Source: Ophiothrix spiculata
Taxonomy: Eukaryota; Echinodermata; Ophiuroidea; Amphilepidida; Ophiotrichidae
Reading direction: 5' to 3' (one strand)
DNA length: 29,797 nucleotides
Assembly: GCA_000969725.1 (NCBI GenBank)
Contig: JXSR01S011397.1
In this document: in pieces, positions 1 through 10,234 of the stretch
Layout of the letters: each line of letters starts with the position of its first letter
How positions within the stretch are numbered: position 1 is the first letter of the stretch
Program-made: the position numbers and the translations under genes
The notes under the pieces: model-generated
The model's input: the letters and a program-made list of their open reading frames with translations, nothing else
The model's database searches: none
What the model was told of the DNA's origin: nothing

Positions 1-295
1 TCAAAATTGACCTTCCCATCATATTTTGGTATAGTTCAACTTTACCGACCTCTAGCACAAAATGGAAGTTGCCGACAACTGGTCCCTTTTGCCGCGACGG
101 TACACATATGAGAAATTACCTATAACTTTCCAAATTTTCTCCTATGTATATGATTCTGTTTGTAACAATTTGTATTTGTAAAGATAGTGGGTTTTTTTTA
201 TGCCGAGGCACCAACTATTTATTACATTTTATATTTGTAAAGATAGTATGTACAGCGCTCAGCGGTTTCTTTGTTATGAGCGCTCAAAAATCTCA
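1..295. other. Left edge, no gene seen
   Basis: AT-rich sequence with no convincing open frame. A 16-bp direct repeat (TATTTGTAAAGATAGT) occurs at 173-188 and again at 232-247, 59 bp apart. A short GAGCGCTC palindrome lies at about 278-285. The start of the window (TCAAAATTGACC) resembles the decayed repeat unit found at 1463-1740, so a related array may extend past the edge. Confidence 0.5.
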
Positions 296-324
296 CATTA
301 TTATTATTATTATTATTATTATTA
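296..324. repeat. (TTA)n microsatellite, about 9 units
   Basis: Uninterrupted ATT/TTA triplets directly abut the first unit of the 42-bp minisatellite. Read on the minus strand they encode a run of nine asparagines continuing the minisatellite frame. The junction suggests the array and the microsatellite share a replication-slippage history. Confidence 0.95.
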
Positions 325-1257
325 GGCATACCATTTAATTCGTTAACCATACGGCGGTATCCATTAGGCATACCGTTTAATTCGTTATCCATATGGCGGT
401 ATCCATTAGGCACACCATTTAATTCGTTATCCATATGGCGGTATCCATTAGGCATACCGTTTAATTCGTTATCCATATGGCGGTATCCATTAGGCATCCC
501 ATTTAATTCGTTAACCATACGGCGGTATCCATTAGGCATACCGTTTAATTCGTTATCCATATGGCGGTATCCATTAGGCATACTGTTTAATTCGTTATCC
601 ATATGGCGGTATCCATTAGGCATACCGTTTAATTCGTTATCCATATGGCGGTATCCATTAGGCATACCGTTTAATTCGTTATCCATATGGCGGTATCCAT
701 TAGGCATACCGTTTAATTCGTTATCCATATGGCGGTATCCATTAGGCATACCGTTTAATTCGTTATCCATATGGCGGTATCCATTAGGCATTCCGTTTAA
801 TTTGTTATCCATATGGCGGTGTCAATTAGGCATTCCGTTTAATTTGTTATCCATATGGCGGTGTCCATTAGGCATACCGTTTAATTCGTTATCCACATGG
901 CGGTATCCATTAGGCATACCGTTTAATTCATTATCCATATGGCGGTGTCCATTAGGCATACTGTTGAATTCGTTATCCATATGGCGATGTCCATTAGGCA
1001 TTCCGTTTAATTTGTTATCCATATGGCGGTGTCCATTAGGCATTCCGTTTAATTTGTTATCCATATGGCGGTGTCCATTAGCATGATTAGGCATACCGTT
1101 TAATTCATTATCCATATGGCGGTGTCCATTGGGCATACCGTTTAATTCATTATCCATATGGCGGTGTCCATTAGGCATTCCGTTAAATTATTTATCCATA
1201 AAGCGGTTCCATACGGCGTAGGCATACCGTTCAATTCGTTATCCATACGACGGTGTC
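325..1257 (-). repeat. 42-bp minisatellite, about 22 units, open in one minus frame
   Basis: The unit is 42 bp, exactly 14 codons. On the minus strand it reads MDNELNGMPNGYRH with E/K, Y/H and D/V variants. The frame is open over 1178-822 and again over 812-222; both segments share one phase and are separated only by a GGA-to-TGA change at about 819-821. One unit near 1081-1090 carries a 9-bp in-frame insertion. The right end (about 1180-1257) is degenerate. A pair of variant units (TTAACCATACGG) recurs four units apart, which hints at a higher-order duplication. The frame runs on into polyasparagine and then the tail VRFLSAHNKETAERC before a stop near 222. I see no signal peptide, known domain or upstream exon. 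A 42-bp unit keeps any stop-free frame open automatically, and the plus strand is also open over 802-1086, so openness alone does not show coding. Confidence 0.93.
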
Positions 1258-1462
1258 CTTCCATATACGCTGATGTGTGACTGAGCCCTAATACGTTGGT
1301 GTGTTACTAAGCTCTTATGTAAACTGAATCATTTAGATATACATTTCCCGGCTACTCCTATCAATGCAATGAAGACAAGGTGCATCTTTTTCCCGGAGGG
1401 GGGCGCTCGAAGAAAAAAAGTGGTACGCATGCTCCAGGCATAGCATGCTCGTCAGAGCACCT
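1258..1462. other. Spacer between two tandem arrays
   Basis: No open frame of note. GCATGCT occurs twice within 1427-1450 as a small near-palindromic pair. A purine-rich stretch with a short G run lies at about 1395-1420. Confidence 0.4.
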
Positions 1463-1740
1463 CAAAATCGGACCCTAAGTGTCGAAATCATGTACACCAA
1501 ATTCCAACCCTTAATGTCGTAAAATATTCAAAATTATACCCTAAATATTGTAATACACTAAAATTGACCCTAAATGTCGTAATGGACATTTGACCCATTA
1601 ATGACGCAACACGCTGAAATAGGACCTCGATGGCGTAACGCCAAATTTTCTGCTATAAAAATCATGAATATAATACATCAGAAAGTGACACTAAAGTCGA
1701 AGATATCGTAAAAAGACGACCCTTAATGTCGAAAGTTACG
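1463..1740. repeat. Decayed tandem repeat, period about 30 bp
   Basis: A phrase close to AAAATTGACCCTAAATGTCG followed by TAATACAC recurs about every 27-37 bp, for example near 1463, 1499, 1528, 1558, 1590 and 1617, with a related piece near 1715. Copies differ by many substitutions and small indels, so this is an old array. The number of copies, about 7-8, is an eye estimate. Confidence 0.65.
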
Positions 1741-2175
1741 CTTTTCGACGTTTTTTCTGACGGGCTCTTTTTGTGCTATACACATGTATTCCATTACAAA
1801 ATGGAACACAATCATGAAAAAACTGAATTCCCTCTAAAGGATGAAAAGTATATATTTGCAAGAAACAATACCTTCTGTATTTTAAATATCAGTACACTGA
1901 CTCTCTCAAGTTCATTTGTTATGCCAAAAACTTGTACAGGATTTCTTTGTATGCATGGTACGATTTTCTCCCGGGGTTTCTGTTTGATCAAGTTATTGCT
2001 AGACACGTTTCCGCGGTTAAAAATAACCAAAACAAAGCTATACAAACGTAAAAAAGAAGGGCACGTCAATAAAGGCACCTTTAAGCATTCAATGTGGTCT
2101 CAAACATTTTGTGTTTTGTTAAAATCGGTTTCGGGACATCGTTTCATGACACTAAACAAAACCTTATCGTGTTAA
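1726..2175 (+). other. Unrecognised 149-codon open frame
   Basis: The frame opens with ATG inside the decayed 30-bp repeat and ends at TAA 2173-2175. The product would be about 149 residues, basic, with scattered cysteines and a lysine-rich stretch (KLYKRKKEGH) near residue 105. I recognise no domain, signal peptide or membrane segment. No codon-use or conservation evidence is available here, and the antisense strand is also open over 1812-2078. It may be a chance frame. Confidence 0.12.
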
Positions 2176-3672
2176 CTGTCAATTGAGTGAATCAATGATG
2201 ATGGCGCGTGATATATAATATCTTTTATTCTGATAACCAATGAAAACTTAAGGGGTGCTTTCAAAGGGCATTTAAGGTATTTCCCACCCGTTTGTGCCCA
2301 AGGGGGACCCCCCCTTAAAAAAACACCCTTTCGGTATGAATTTTACGTTGAAAGTCTGGTCAATGATAAAGCATGTAATAAGGACCAAAATACAGGGAAA
2401 AAAATTGAAAATCGGACGAACCGGCCGAAAAAACCATTTTTTGTGTCACATCAAAATTTTTCCCGCCAAAATTTCAAAAACCGTGTTCCCGAAGGAATTT
2501 TCGCATGAAATTTTGCTCAAATTTGCACATTGCAAGTACAATTACATTGCAAACATAAAATTATAAAAAAAATTATTCGGTTTCGATTTTATGGGCAAAA
2601 CTAATTTGAACAGCGCCCTCGAAAAATCACTTTATGCTAATTAGCACGAAAACGACTGGATCGATTTGATTTTTTTTTGCCACTAAGGGGCCCGCTTCGT
2701 TTAATTTGACAATTTGAAAACCTGTGGTAGGGCCCCTAGGAACTACCACAGGTATAGCAGATAAATGGTTCCAATTGTAATTTTTTTACAATAATTTTCC
2801 TCAAATATCACCCAAATTTGATGTTTTTCTATCAAAATTGGTAATCTGATCGGTGGGTTTTTTAAGTCAAAAATAAGGATAGAATTTGTTTTTCAAAGTT
2901 CCGAAGGCACATACACTTACAAAATGTTTGTAAAATGGAAAGCCTAATACCAGGGGGGGGGGGCACTCCCAAAACTCATCAGTGTGACAGCCGGGGTGTA
3001 TTGGCTATCACACATTTTCTAAAATACTTTAAACCCGGGTTAAAAGCAAATTACGTATGTTGTTGTCACCAAAAATTCATTTTAGTAATATTAATTACTC
3101 ATCAATACCCTCCCCCCCCAAAAAAAATACTAATTTTGTAGTAGCTCTGAATCATAAAAGAAAATTCTTCTTCAAAAACGAAAAGGGGCTTCACTTAAGA
3201 ATCCTTATTGTTTTTACTTTTACCCCAGTTTGTCTAATCTACCCCACAAGAACATAATTTATTTGGCATAGTGAGTGGTCTGTGCCCCCTTAAGATTTTT
3301 TGATTTAATTTTATTTGGAAGGCAGGGGGGGGGGGAAATCACCGTCAAAGAAAATCAAGCAAAAAAAAAAAATAAAAGTGAAGATTTTTGTGCTTGTCAG
3401 TTAAACTTAGGTGTCTACCTGGGAGAACATTTTAGCCTTTTGCATGCCTTTGCAAACAGTTCTTAGTACATCACTGGACCCTTTATTCTATTATCATGAT
3501 TATTTGGCTGTTAAGATATTGAACGCAGAGTTCAACACTAAAAACAACTTCTAAAACGAAATCTAATTTTAAACATAAGTACCCCCGGTGTGTATGGTTG
3601 CAATCTTACATTGATCATGTTGATCATCCCAAATTACCAGGTTGATTGACCATGCATATCAAAAGATCAACA
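2176..3672. other. AT-rich intergenic or intronic DNA with poly-G tracts
   Basis: No supported gene. Landmarks are a near-palindromic G/C block at about 2300-2317 (G5 facing C7), an 11-G run at 2953-2963, an 8-C run followed by an A run at about 3112-3127, and an 11-G run at 3325-3335. Open frames at 2294-2566, 2935-3141, 3057-3257 and 3275-3466 overlap one another and contain these homopolymers, so I treat them as chance frames. Confidence 0.5.
2721..2752. repeat. Perfect 10-bp stem-loop
   Basis: CCTGTGGTAG at 2721-2730 is exactly complementary to CTACCACAGG at 2743-2752. The 12-nt loop includes GGGCCCC-like sequence. It is too short to assign; it could be a remnant of a small foldback element. 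No T-run follows, so a polymerase III terminator is not suggested. Confidence 0.6.
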
Positions 3673-3738
3673 CCGACCCAAGTTCACTCTGCCTGATCAT
3701 TGAATGGCAATTGCATTCAGAGCATGGACTTGGGTCGG
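3673..3738. mobile_element. 66-bp hairpin, possible tiny foldback element
   Basis: CCGACCCAAGT at 3673-3683 pairs exactly with ACTTGGGTCGG at 3728-3738. Inside, TGAATG and CATTCA form a second nested stem around GCAATTG. Outer pairing continues imperfectly for about 4 bp. No clear target duplication is seen, so mobility is inferred only from the shape. Confidence 0.45.
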
Positions 3739-4649
3739 TTAAGTATTCCTAAAGTCAATTTTCGTTGAACAAATGACCTCTACACAAAAAGTCAGTTATT
3801 GGTACAGCAGCAAGATGAACAAGGAGCACATACAGTCTCTTTATCCACATACAGTGTTGATGTAATGATAGGTCACACAAATTGAACTTGTAATCTTGAT
3901 ATGATGTTTTATGCTTTGTTGGTAACTTTCACGCAAAATTGGGCGGCAAAACGATATCGTCATATTGTCAATTCTGAGTGATGTTGAATTGACTGAGGTT
4001 GCAATTGCCTCATCAATGGCCTCTGTAACAGCTTTGGAAGAAAATGTTCTACATCTACAGTGCTGGCAACCTTGACACAATGTTCATGTGTGTTATCAAT
4101 GTGGTTGTTGTCTACTTGAACAAGGTGTTTCCTTCTGGATGTGGATTTTTATGGATTATACCCTGGTTTAGAGGACGATTTGACAACTAAATATGTTAAA
4201 AGTTCCACTAAGACTGATTTTTTATCATAGGAAAATGCCAGACATGTAAGTATAAAGAAACTTGTTCAAAATTTAGTTTGCATACTTTAAAAGTCAGTTA
4301 CGCCATTTTATTTTTTACTGACTTGAAGGGCGCCTTTTTCAGGTAAAGAGTTATTTTATACGTGTCTCCTCCGTTTGATTTTTTCTTAAACTGTTTCAGG
4401 GGATAACGAAATAATGTAGGAACTCTTATCTATTGAAAAAAAAATAATTTTATACAAATTAGTCATAATTATAGGCACATTTTACCACGAGCTAATTGAG
4501 AGTAAAGAAAACTGTCGGAGGCTGAGATTACCAATGTATTTTCGAGGATTTAATGGCAGTCTAATTTTTTGGTAATATACGTAATTCCATTACTGATATT
4601 TGTAGTACAAGTTGCCAAAATTTCAACAAAATCGTGTCATTTGAAGTAC
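3739..4649. other. No supported gene; weak minus frame 3841-4080
   Basis: A 79-codon minus frame (4080-3841) has a plausible-looking amino-terminal half (CQGCQHCRCRTFSSKAV, then AIDEAIATSV), but it opens at TTG rather than ATG, has an in-frame stop just upstream, and matches no family I know. It could be an exon fragment or chance. The rest is AT-rich single-copy sequence. Confidence 0.3.
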
Positions 4650-4800
4650 CTGAAATTATGAGATTTTGGCAGAAAGGCGTCAACTTTTTTAAGGTAGTCT
4701 GTTGAAGCTATTTTAAACTTGATCTTGGACGTGAAATCATTAGTAAAGGTTCGTATACAAACTAGAGACTCTATTTCACATGTTCATCAAAAATTGTGAC
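4650..4800 (+). repeat. Dispersed repeat V, copy 1
   Basis: This shares an ordered series of phrases with 20616-20750: AATTATGAG, TTGGCA/TCGGCA, AGTCTGTTGA, TTGAACTT/TTAAACTT, GTGAAATC, then AGACTCTAT. The last part is also present at 7655-7725 (GTGAAATCACTAGTAAA, then AGAGACTCTA and CATCATGTAC). All three copies face the same way. Divergence is high and no open frame is shared, so this is an old noncoding repeat. Confidence 0.65.
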
Positions 4801-6854
4801 GATCGGTCATGTCTAAGTAGGCAAAACCTTAATAAACTTGACCTTCAGCCAAGCGAGACGAAAAAAGGACTGTCGCCTTAAGTGTTAATAAAGGTTTGCT
4901 CACACTATGACGATGACTAACGTAAAGTCACAAATTTTAGTAAAATTAAAACAAATATTGACTTTCAACATTCGCCACCCTACGTCACCATCCGCAAGCT
5001 AACGTTGTATAAGTTGTTACAATTTCGTTCTTTGCCGTTGGTCGTTGAACTGGACAATGACTAAAATGAAATGTAAGGTCTTTGCACACATAAACATTGT
5101 TTAGGCCTATGTTGAATTTTGACTCTTTAAGGCTGGCTCATTCTTTCGAAAAGAAAATTAATGTTTTTTACATCGATTTTGAATCATTTATCATACCTTT
5201 TAAGAGTTTTCAACTATATACTAGTAGTGAACATCTTTGAAACTTCTTTGTTTGAATTGAGTGAGATGGATGCGATTCTTGGAATGACCAGTCTGTGACA
5301 TGGACCTAATTTAAGCAAATGAGAGCTATCATAATTTGGATTTATATGTTGATGATGATAAGCAGGTAGGTTAAGAAAAACTTGGTGAAAGTTATTGTCG
5401 ATAACGTCTGACAACCTAAGCAATTCGCAAATAAGTCACAGTTATATACGTCAGAGAAGCATATAGTGACACTTTGATCAAACCTTTAGGAAATAAGCAT
5501 CAGAATGTCTCATTATAAAAAGCAAACTTGCGACACAGCTTGAAGAGAGTAGATCGAAAAACAAACAAGATAGAAAGCAAGCAACAGAATACCAAAATAG
5601 AATAAGTTGAAATTAAAAAAAAGAAAGAAAAAGTCAAGAAACCCTCTATGCTTAGGCCTAATCCTGGAAATACCTTGTCGTGGAATTAAAGTATTGAAGC
5701 AAGTAAGTATGTTGAAATAAAACAAGTTTCGATAGAAAACATACGACTTGACAAGAAATATTATTGGAAGGCAAGCCATTTATTCAACGAAATAAATTCT
5801 TGCCTCTAACAATGAACGAAATCCGTTTAAAAATGACGGGGAACATAAATTATATCACAATTACAACGTTTTGGCATTAATGTTCCAAAAAGTGCCCTTC
5901 GTAAATGGGTTAAGGGCCTTTAAAAAAAGTTAGTTAATTTTTATCCAAAACTGATTAAATTACATTGCAAAATGCATTTTTCTACAACTAATAAATAGTT
6001 GACTAAATCAGACAATATACATATCCTGGACTTTACTTCTAAAGGATATGGCTAAATATATAAATATCAGCAAGACAATGTTGAAGCAAAAAAGATACCG
6101 TATTTCTGATGGAAGCAAGAATACATAGCCGAGGTATTATATTGCTTGAAACTCGAGTTTAAACTTCCAGTTGATTAATAGACAACAAATATCCTGTACG
6201 TCATGTCATGGCCTAGAAATGTGATCTTTACTATCATCTTTAAATATTAGTTACGGCCTCTCATTCTTGAAAGGGTTATTGAGTAGTTAGCCGGAAAAGG
6301 AAATACGTGACCCCAATCAAATCATAGCTTGAAAGTTGGTTATGTGTAGTTAACGCTCTTTCGATGTAAAGAAATGGTACGAAACGCTATATCGGACATA
6401 TTTATGAGCTTTTATGAAAAGTGTAACGAAAGTGCAATACGAATGCTCATCTTGAATTCTGTCGAACAGTCATCTTTTGACAGTTGCAGTTGATCATCAT
6501 GTTTGTATGCGCAAATCTTGCATTGCTATCTGGGTATGTCTGGTTAAATGTCTCCAGAAGTGATTGCCTTTACCAAAATCAATACAAAATGAAAACAGCT
6601 TTTGGCAGTTAGCTTTGCCCTCAAACAGGAGATATGGATAAGAGATATTGATTTATGAATTACTAACATTAAAAAGGATTTTGTTTCTCATTTTATGTAC
6701 TTTTTCTTAATTTAAGACAAATATGGCGCGGTTTGGTTTAGGTGTTCTAAAGGTTTTGGATTGAACTTGCTTTCAAGAGCATTTAATTATTTATAAGAAA
6801 TATTTAAAATAAATCATTTAGACCTTATGTTAATGCCTCGATTTCAGCTGGGAC
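4801..6854. other. Two kilobases with no supported feature
   Basis: AT-rich sequence. The minus frames at 5214-5423 and 5513-5779 are short; the second translates to a phenylalanine-rich peptide of the kind AT-rich noncoding DNA gives. I see no inverted repeats longer than about 10 bp and no recognisable transposon end. Confidence 0.45.
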
Positions 6855-7040
6855 ATATTCGAAATGTTTAATACTGTAAAACCGGAGCGCTACGCCGGAG
6901 GAAAACCCGCGGAAGCAGGCTTGGACTGGCAACTAATTGCGCATACAGTATCGAGGCAGGGGATCGAACCCACAACAGTTATGGGCTCATTGGTGCAAAG
7001 GGAGGGAATTAACGTTGCGCTACCTGCTTCAAAGGTCACT
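6855..7040 (-). mobile_element. tRNA-derived SINE fragment (minus strand)
   Basis: On the minus strand a polymerase III A-box-like TAGCGCAACGT (7022-7012) is followed by a B-box GGTTCGATCC (6970-6961). The ends GAAGCAGG and CCTGCCTC can pair as an acceptor-like stem with one mismatch. The T-stem pairs poorly, so this is a SINE head rather than a working tRNA. Downstream, GGGTTTTCCTCCGG and GCTCCGGTTTT (about 6911-6879) resemble a phrase I associate with several marine animal SINEs; that link is from memory. Confidence 0.7.
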
Positions 7041-7159
7041 CACAATATAAAATTTTCCAATTTTTCAATCTCTTTATGCATATCATTTTTTTATATCTTG
7101 TTGTAGACTGGTTTTATGACCAAAGATTTTTGCACCTTTTTGACATCAAAATTTAGAAT

Positions 7160-7335
7160 TTGACCAGCTCACGTGGCCTAGTAGAACAGTGCAGGACTCT
7201 GAATCAGTAGGTCCCGGGTTCGAACCCCGTTACGATCAACGGGTTATGTCCTTGGGCAAGACATTTAATCTCAGTTGCTTCGTCGACCCAAGCGATATTG
7301 GAGATCTGTTATGGGATATATTTCACTCTAAGTGC
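7160..7335 (+). mobile_element. tRNA-derived SINE with CORE-like block
   Basis: An A-box TGGCCTAGTAG (7174-7184) and B-box GGTTCGAACC (7217-7226) are followed by TCCTTGGGCAAGACATTTAA, matching the CORE-like motif of SINEs such as MIR. The same order appears in the SINE at 26436-26759 (TCCTTGAGCAAGATACTTAC), so the two belong to one broad family. This copy has lost its 3' tail. It lies head to head with the SINE at 6855-7040. Confidence 0.8.
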
Positions 7336-7654
7336 CGATTGATTTAACATATGGCCAGTGGCCAGTAGCACCTCAATTTGAAGCAAACTGGTTGTGACAA
7401 TTTCCTGACGGCAGCGTTATAACAAGCAGCGGAACTCTTCACTATTTTGGCAAAATTTGTCTTAAAGTTTTCAGAAGAAATGTTAATATTTTCGCCACTT
7501 GGCGCAAATTTTAGAAAATTTTGAAAAAATGAACCAACCAAATTTTGCGAAGAAAAAGGACCGATTGAAATACCATAGAGCCGGATTTTGCTACCCAAAT
7601 TTACGGCACGTCCCCATAACCCCTTTTGTACTAAGTACCCCCCCCCCCTACCCG
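7336..7654. other. No gene; flank of repeat V copy 2
   Basis: Open frames at 7344-7598 (minus) and 7499-7690 (plus) overlap on opposite strands and have no recognisable content. A 7-bp tandem GGCCAGT pair lies near 7353, and an 11-C run at 7638-7648. Confidence 0.4.
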
Positions 7655-7725
7655 GGTGAAATCACTAGTAAAAGTTCATGTATAATCTAGAGACTCTACT
7701 CATCATGTACGCCAAAAATTGCAAT
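7655..7725 (+). repeat. Dispersed repeat V, copy 2 (partial)
   Basis: Carries only the 3' part of V (GTGAAATC, TAGAGACTCTA, CATCATGTAC), directly after the poly-C run. See copies at 4650-4800 and 20616-20750. Confidence 0.6.
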
Positions 7726-8030
7726 ATTCTAACATGTAGTAAAAGGAGTCAATATACGTCCCGCCCCGCCCGTTAGTCCCAACTTATTTGTCTGTGTGTG
7801 TTTATTGTACAATAATGTAGTAAATACGGTACATACCGATTTCTACAAATTCTGGAAAAACAAGATTTCTTGTTAGCTGCTTAAAACTAGATCACTAGAT
7901 CAAATGTTGTTCAGACATTTTGGGTTCAAACAAAATGAAGTTGTTCGGTTTGTTCCCTTTCCTTTCCTTCTCATTTGGTTTCCAGTATGCGGGCTTCCGT
8001 TATCCACTTAACCATCCAACATTAAATGGT

Positions 8031-8490
8031 TAATTCCTGAAATCAGATCAGGTATATAGACTCGTGGTTTTACGATAACCACACTGTGATATAGAATTCA
8101 TGGATGTATCATATGCGTGGAAAAACGCCTAAGAACTTAAGTTGCTTGTGCCAGAAAATAAAGTTTCACTAAATAAATCAATGACTATGGAATAAACGAA
8201 ATGGATGCACTTTATGTATGTTTTAGATAGATGTCTTCATTTTATCAACTTTAGGAAGCTTTACAGTCTGAAAAACTAGAATGTACAGAACCATTAGCAT
8301 GATTACTGAGTAAACTTGAAATCCCCAAGGATGTTTATTGTTTACTGTATTTATCATTTAAAAGATACTGCTTGAAACATTTCCATTTCTGTAAGTTCTG
8401 TCGCACATGTTGAATAATCGATCAAGGAGTTTTCTTTCCACACAGGTTTTTCAATTGTCAAAAACATGACAAATGCGACTCGTCACATCG
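8031..8490 (+). repeat. Tandem duplication D, copy 1
   Basis: This copy and 8853-9330 share a long ordered series of phrases: AATTCCT, GATGTATC, GTTTCACTAAATAA/GTTTAACTAAATAA, TCAATGAC, GAAATGGAT with ACACTTTATG or GCACTTTATG, TGTTTTAGATAGA, AAGTCTGAAA/CAGTCTGAAA, AAGGATGTTTATT, TGAAACATTTCCATTTC and TCAATTGTC/TCAACTGTC. The offset is 820-880 bp. Shared indels and roughly three-quarters identity (by eye) suggest an old local duplication. No open frame is conserved between the copies. Confidence 0.85.
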
Positions 8491-8602
8491 AAAGACGACA
8501 CTTATCGGAACCTACATGTTTCTTCTTTCATGACAACAATAACACCTAGGTAATCAGAGGGTTTGCACGACGCGATACGCACCATACACGCAGACCGTTC
8601 TC

Positions 8603-8614
8603 GCCGCCATCTTG
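8603..8614 (-). promoter_or_regulatory. YY1-like site overlapping a strong ATG context
   Basis: Read on the minus strand, 8614-8603 is CAAGATGGCGGC, a close match to the YY1 consensus that often overlaps transcription or translation starts in animal promoters. It sits in a short GC-rich patch (about 8565-8630) in otherwise AT-rich DNA. From that ATG the minus frame is MAARTVCVYGAYRVVQTL, then stop. It could be a first exon, a transposon promoter or chance. Confidence 0.35.
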
Positions 8615-8852
8615 GTGGGATCGGAGTAGTTTGTGATGTAAACAAGACATCAAATTCGGCTGTATAACTTGTGATTGACTTCAAATCAAACAATATCACG
8701 AAAAAACTGTGTTTAGATGTTTGCCCGTGATATATAAATGTTGGTATAGCAACAACTTTTCATGATGGTTTTTCAAACACTACATATATAACCCCCTTTT
8801 TTTGTTTCATTGTGTTTCAACTGTTTTGGATTCCTTTACTAATCCACGACAG

Positions 8853-9330
8853 TCAATTCCTAATGTCAGGTCAGCTATTTAGATCAACCATAGTTTCACG
8901 ACAAACACATTATACATGAGAAACAGAATACAATGTAGTGTATTATCTGCTTATTGATTCATTGATGTATCCTTTGCACGGATATCCAACTACGAACTTA
9001 TTTTTGGGGCAAGAAAGTGTAGTTTAACTAAATAATTCAATGACCGCAGTATGAAGGAAATGGATACACTTTATGCATGCATGTTTTAGATAGAAGTCTT
9101 TATCCTACCAACCTTGGTTAGCTTTAAAGTCTGAAAGAAAGCACTTACGGGATACAAAAGGAGTGTACAGAACACCATTAGTTAAGTATCTTTGGATTTC
9201 CCAAAGGATGTTTATTATAAACACTGCATTTTTCATTAAGAAAGAACAACTTGAAACATTTCCATTTCCGTTGAAAAATCGATCATTTTTTCAACTGTCG
9301 AAAACATGGCCAAGGGATAGCACCAAATCC
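8853..9330 (+). repeat. Tandem duplication D, copy 2
   Basis: Second copy of the block at 8031-8490, same orientation. It carries small insertions relative to copy 1, such as an extra TGCATG near 9078 and extra bases near 9140-9165. The two copies are separated by about 360 bp holding the YY1-like patch, which is present only once. Confidence 0.85.
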
Positions 9331-9774
9331 ATTTGTTGTTTTAAGATCGTGATCCATTTCTTGTTTTAAGAGGTTTTCTATACCTTGTTACCTTAATAAA
9401 GTTACGGACATATTATTACATAATATGCAAATTCCTCATCATCTATACGTCCCGCAGACCAAATTTGGATACATAGACCAGCGGTACAAAGGACACAAAC
9501 ACAACTTACAAAACATCCTAACTGATGTGATGGCAAACAAGTTTATAATAAATAAGTTTTTATTTGCAAATCTAATTTCCATAGTACACACCAACATACA
9601 CCTTCAACATCAAAAAAATAAGTTTTAATGAATAGCGCCATCTATTTTGACACTTACAAATAAAATGTCCTTGCAAGCTACATCCCTGCAATCATCTATA
9701 CTTTGAATCTGTTTTTCAAGTTTACACGAAACTTTCCAAATATCCATCAATCAATAATGTGAACATGGCACATA
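9331..9774. other. No supported feature
   Basis: AT-rich single-copy sequence. The plus frame at 9425-9628 has no recognisable content. Confidence 0.4.
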
Positions 9775-10034
9775 AATACGTCGATCCTGGGTTTCCCAAC
9801 CGGAAATCAATCTTTACCGAAATTGAATCCCACAATGCACTGGTAAAGCACAACGATGCACCCAAATAGGCGTGAATTGGATGCGCACTACCACCCATCC
9901 CAAACAACAATTCAAATCACCCGCCATGAATTGGAGCTAATGTCACGGCTTATTACTTTTATAGGCAAAACTGTGTTTTGGCTAAAATTTCGGTAAAGAT
10001 TAACTTCCGGGTGTAAACCCAGGATCGACGTATT
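9775..10034. mobile_element. 260-bp MITE with about 49-bp terminal inverted repeats
   Basis: The left arm 9775-9823 and right arm 9986-10034 are inverted copies sharing TACGTCGATCCTGGGTTT, CCGGAA and AATCTTTACCGAAATT. The ends read TA-CGTCG and CGACG-TA, compatible with a TA target duplication as in Tc1/mariner elements, though the TA could also be part of the repeat. The 160-bp interior has no transposase, so it would be non-autonomous. Confidence 0.85.
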
Positions 10035-10234
10035 GAAACACCATAGCTTATTCCTGCATACGTTGGGCCCCTCGTAGTTAATTTATGAAAAGTCGAAAGG
10101 TCTGTGTAAAGAAATTTGCTAATGTTAGCAGTGATGGAATAAACAAATTAAGGGTTGATACAACAACAAAAATAAGGAATTGCAATATGTCAATTTTATG
10201 TTTACGTTGAGAAAAGATGGTCGAAAAATGAAAG

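Noticed and set aside
802-1086. Plus-strand open frame (LLSIWRCPLGIPFN repeats) as a gene
   Set aside because: It is the antisense reading of the 42-bp minisatellite. Any stop-free frame of a 42-bp unit stays open, and it ends where the 9-bp insertion brings in a stop.
325-1257. CRISPR array or neuropeptide precursor repeats
   Set aside because: There are no unique spacers between repeats, so it is not CRISPR. The repeated peptide lacks regular dibasic cleavage sites and a signal peptide, so a neuropeptide precursor is not supported.
3841-4080. Cysteine-containing minus frame as a confident exon
   Set aside because: It begins at TTG, has an upstream in-frame stop, and shows no clear splice acceptor or family match. 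Kept only as a note.
6950-7030. Functional tRNA gene on the minus strand
   Set aside because: A and B boxes are present but the T-stem pairs poorly and a SINE body follows, so it is a tRNA-derived repeat.
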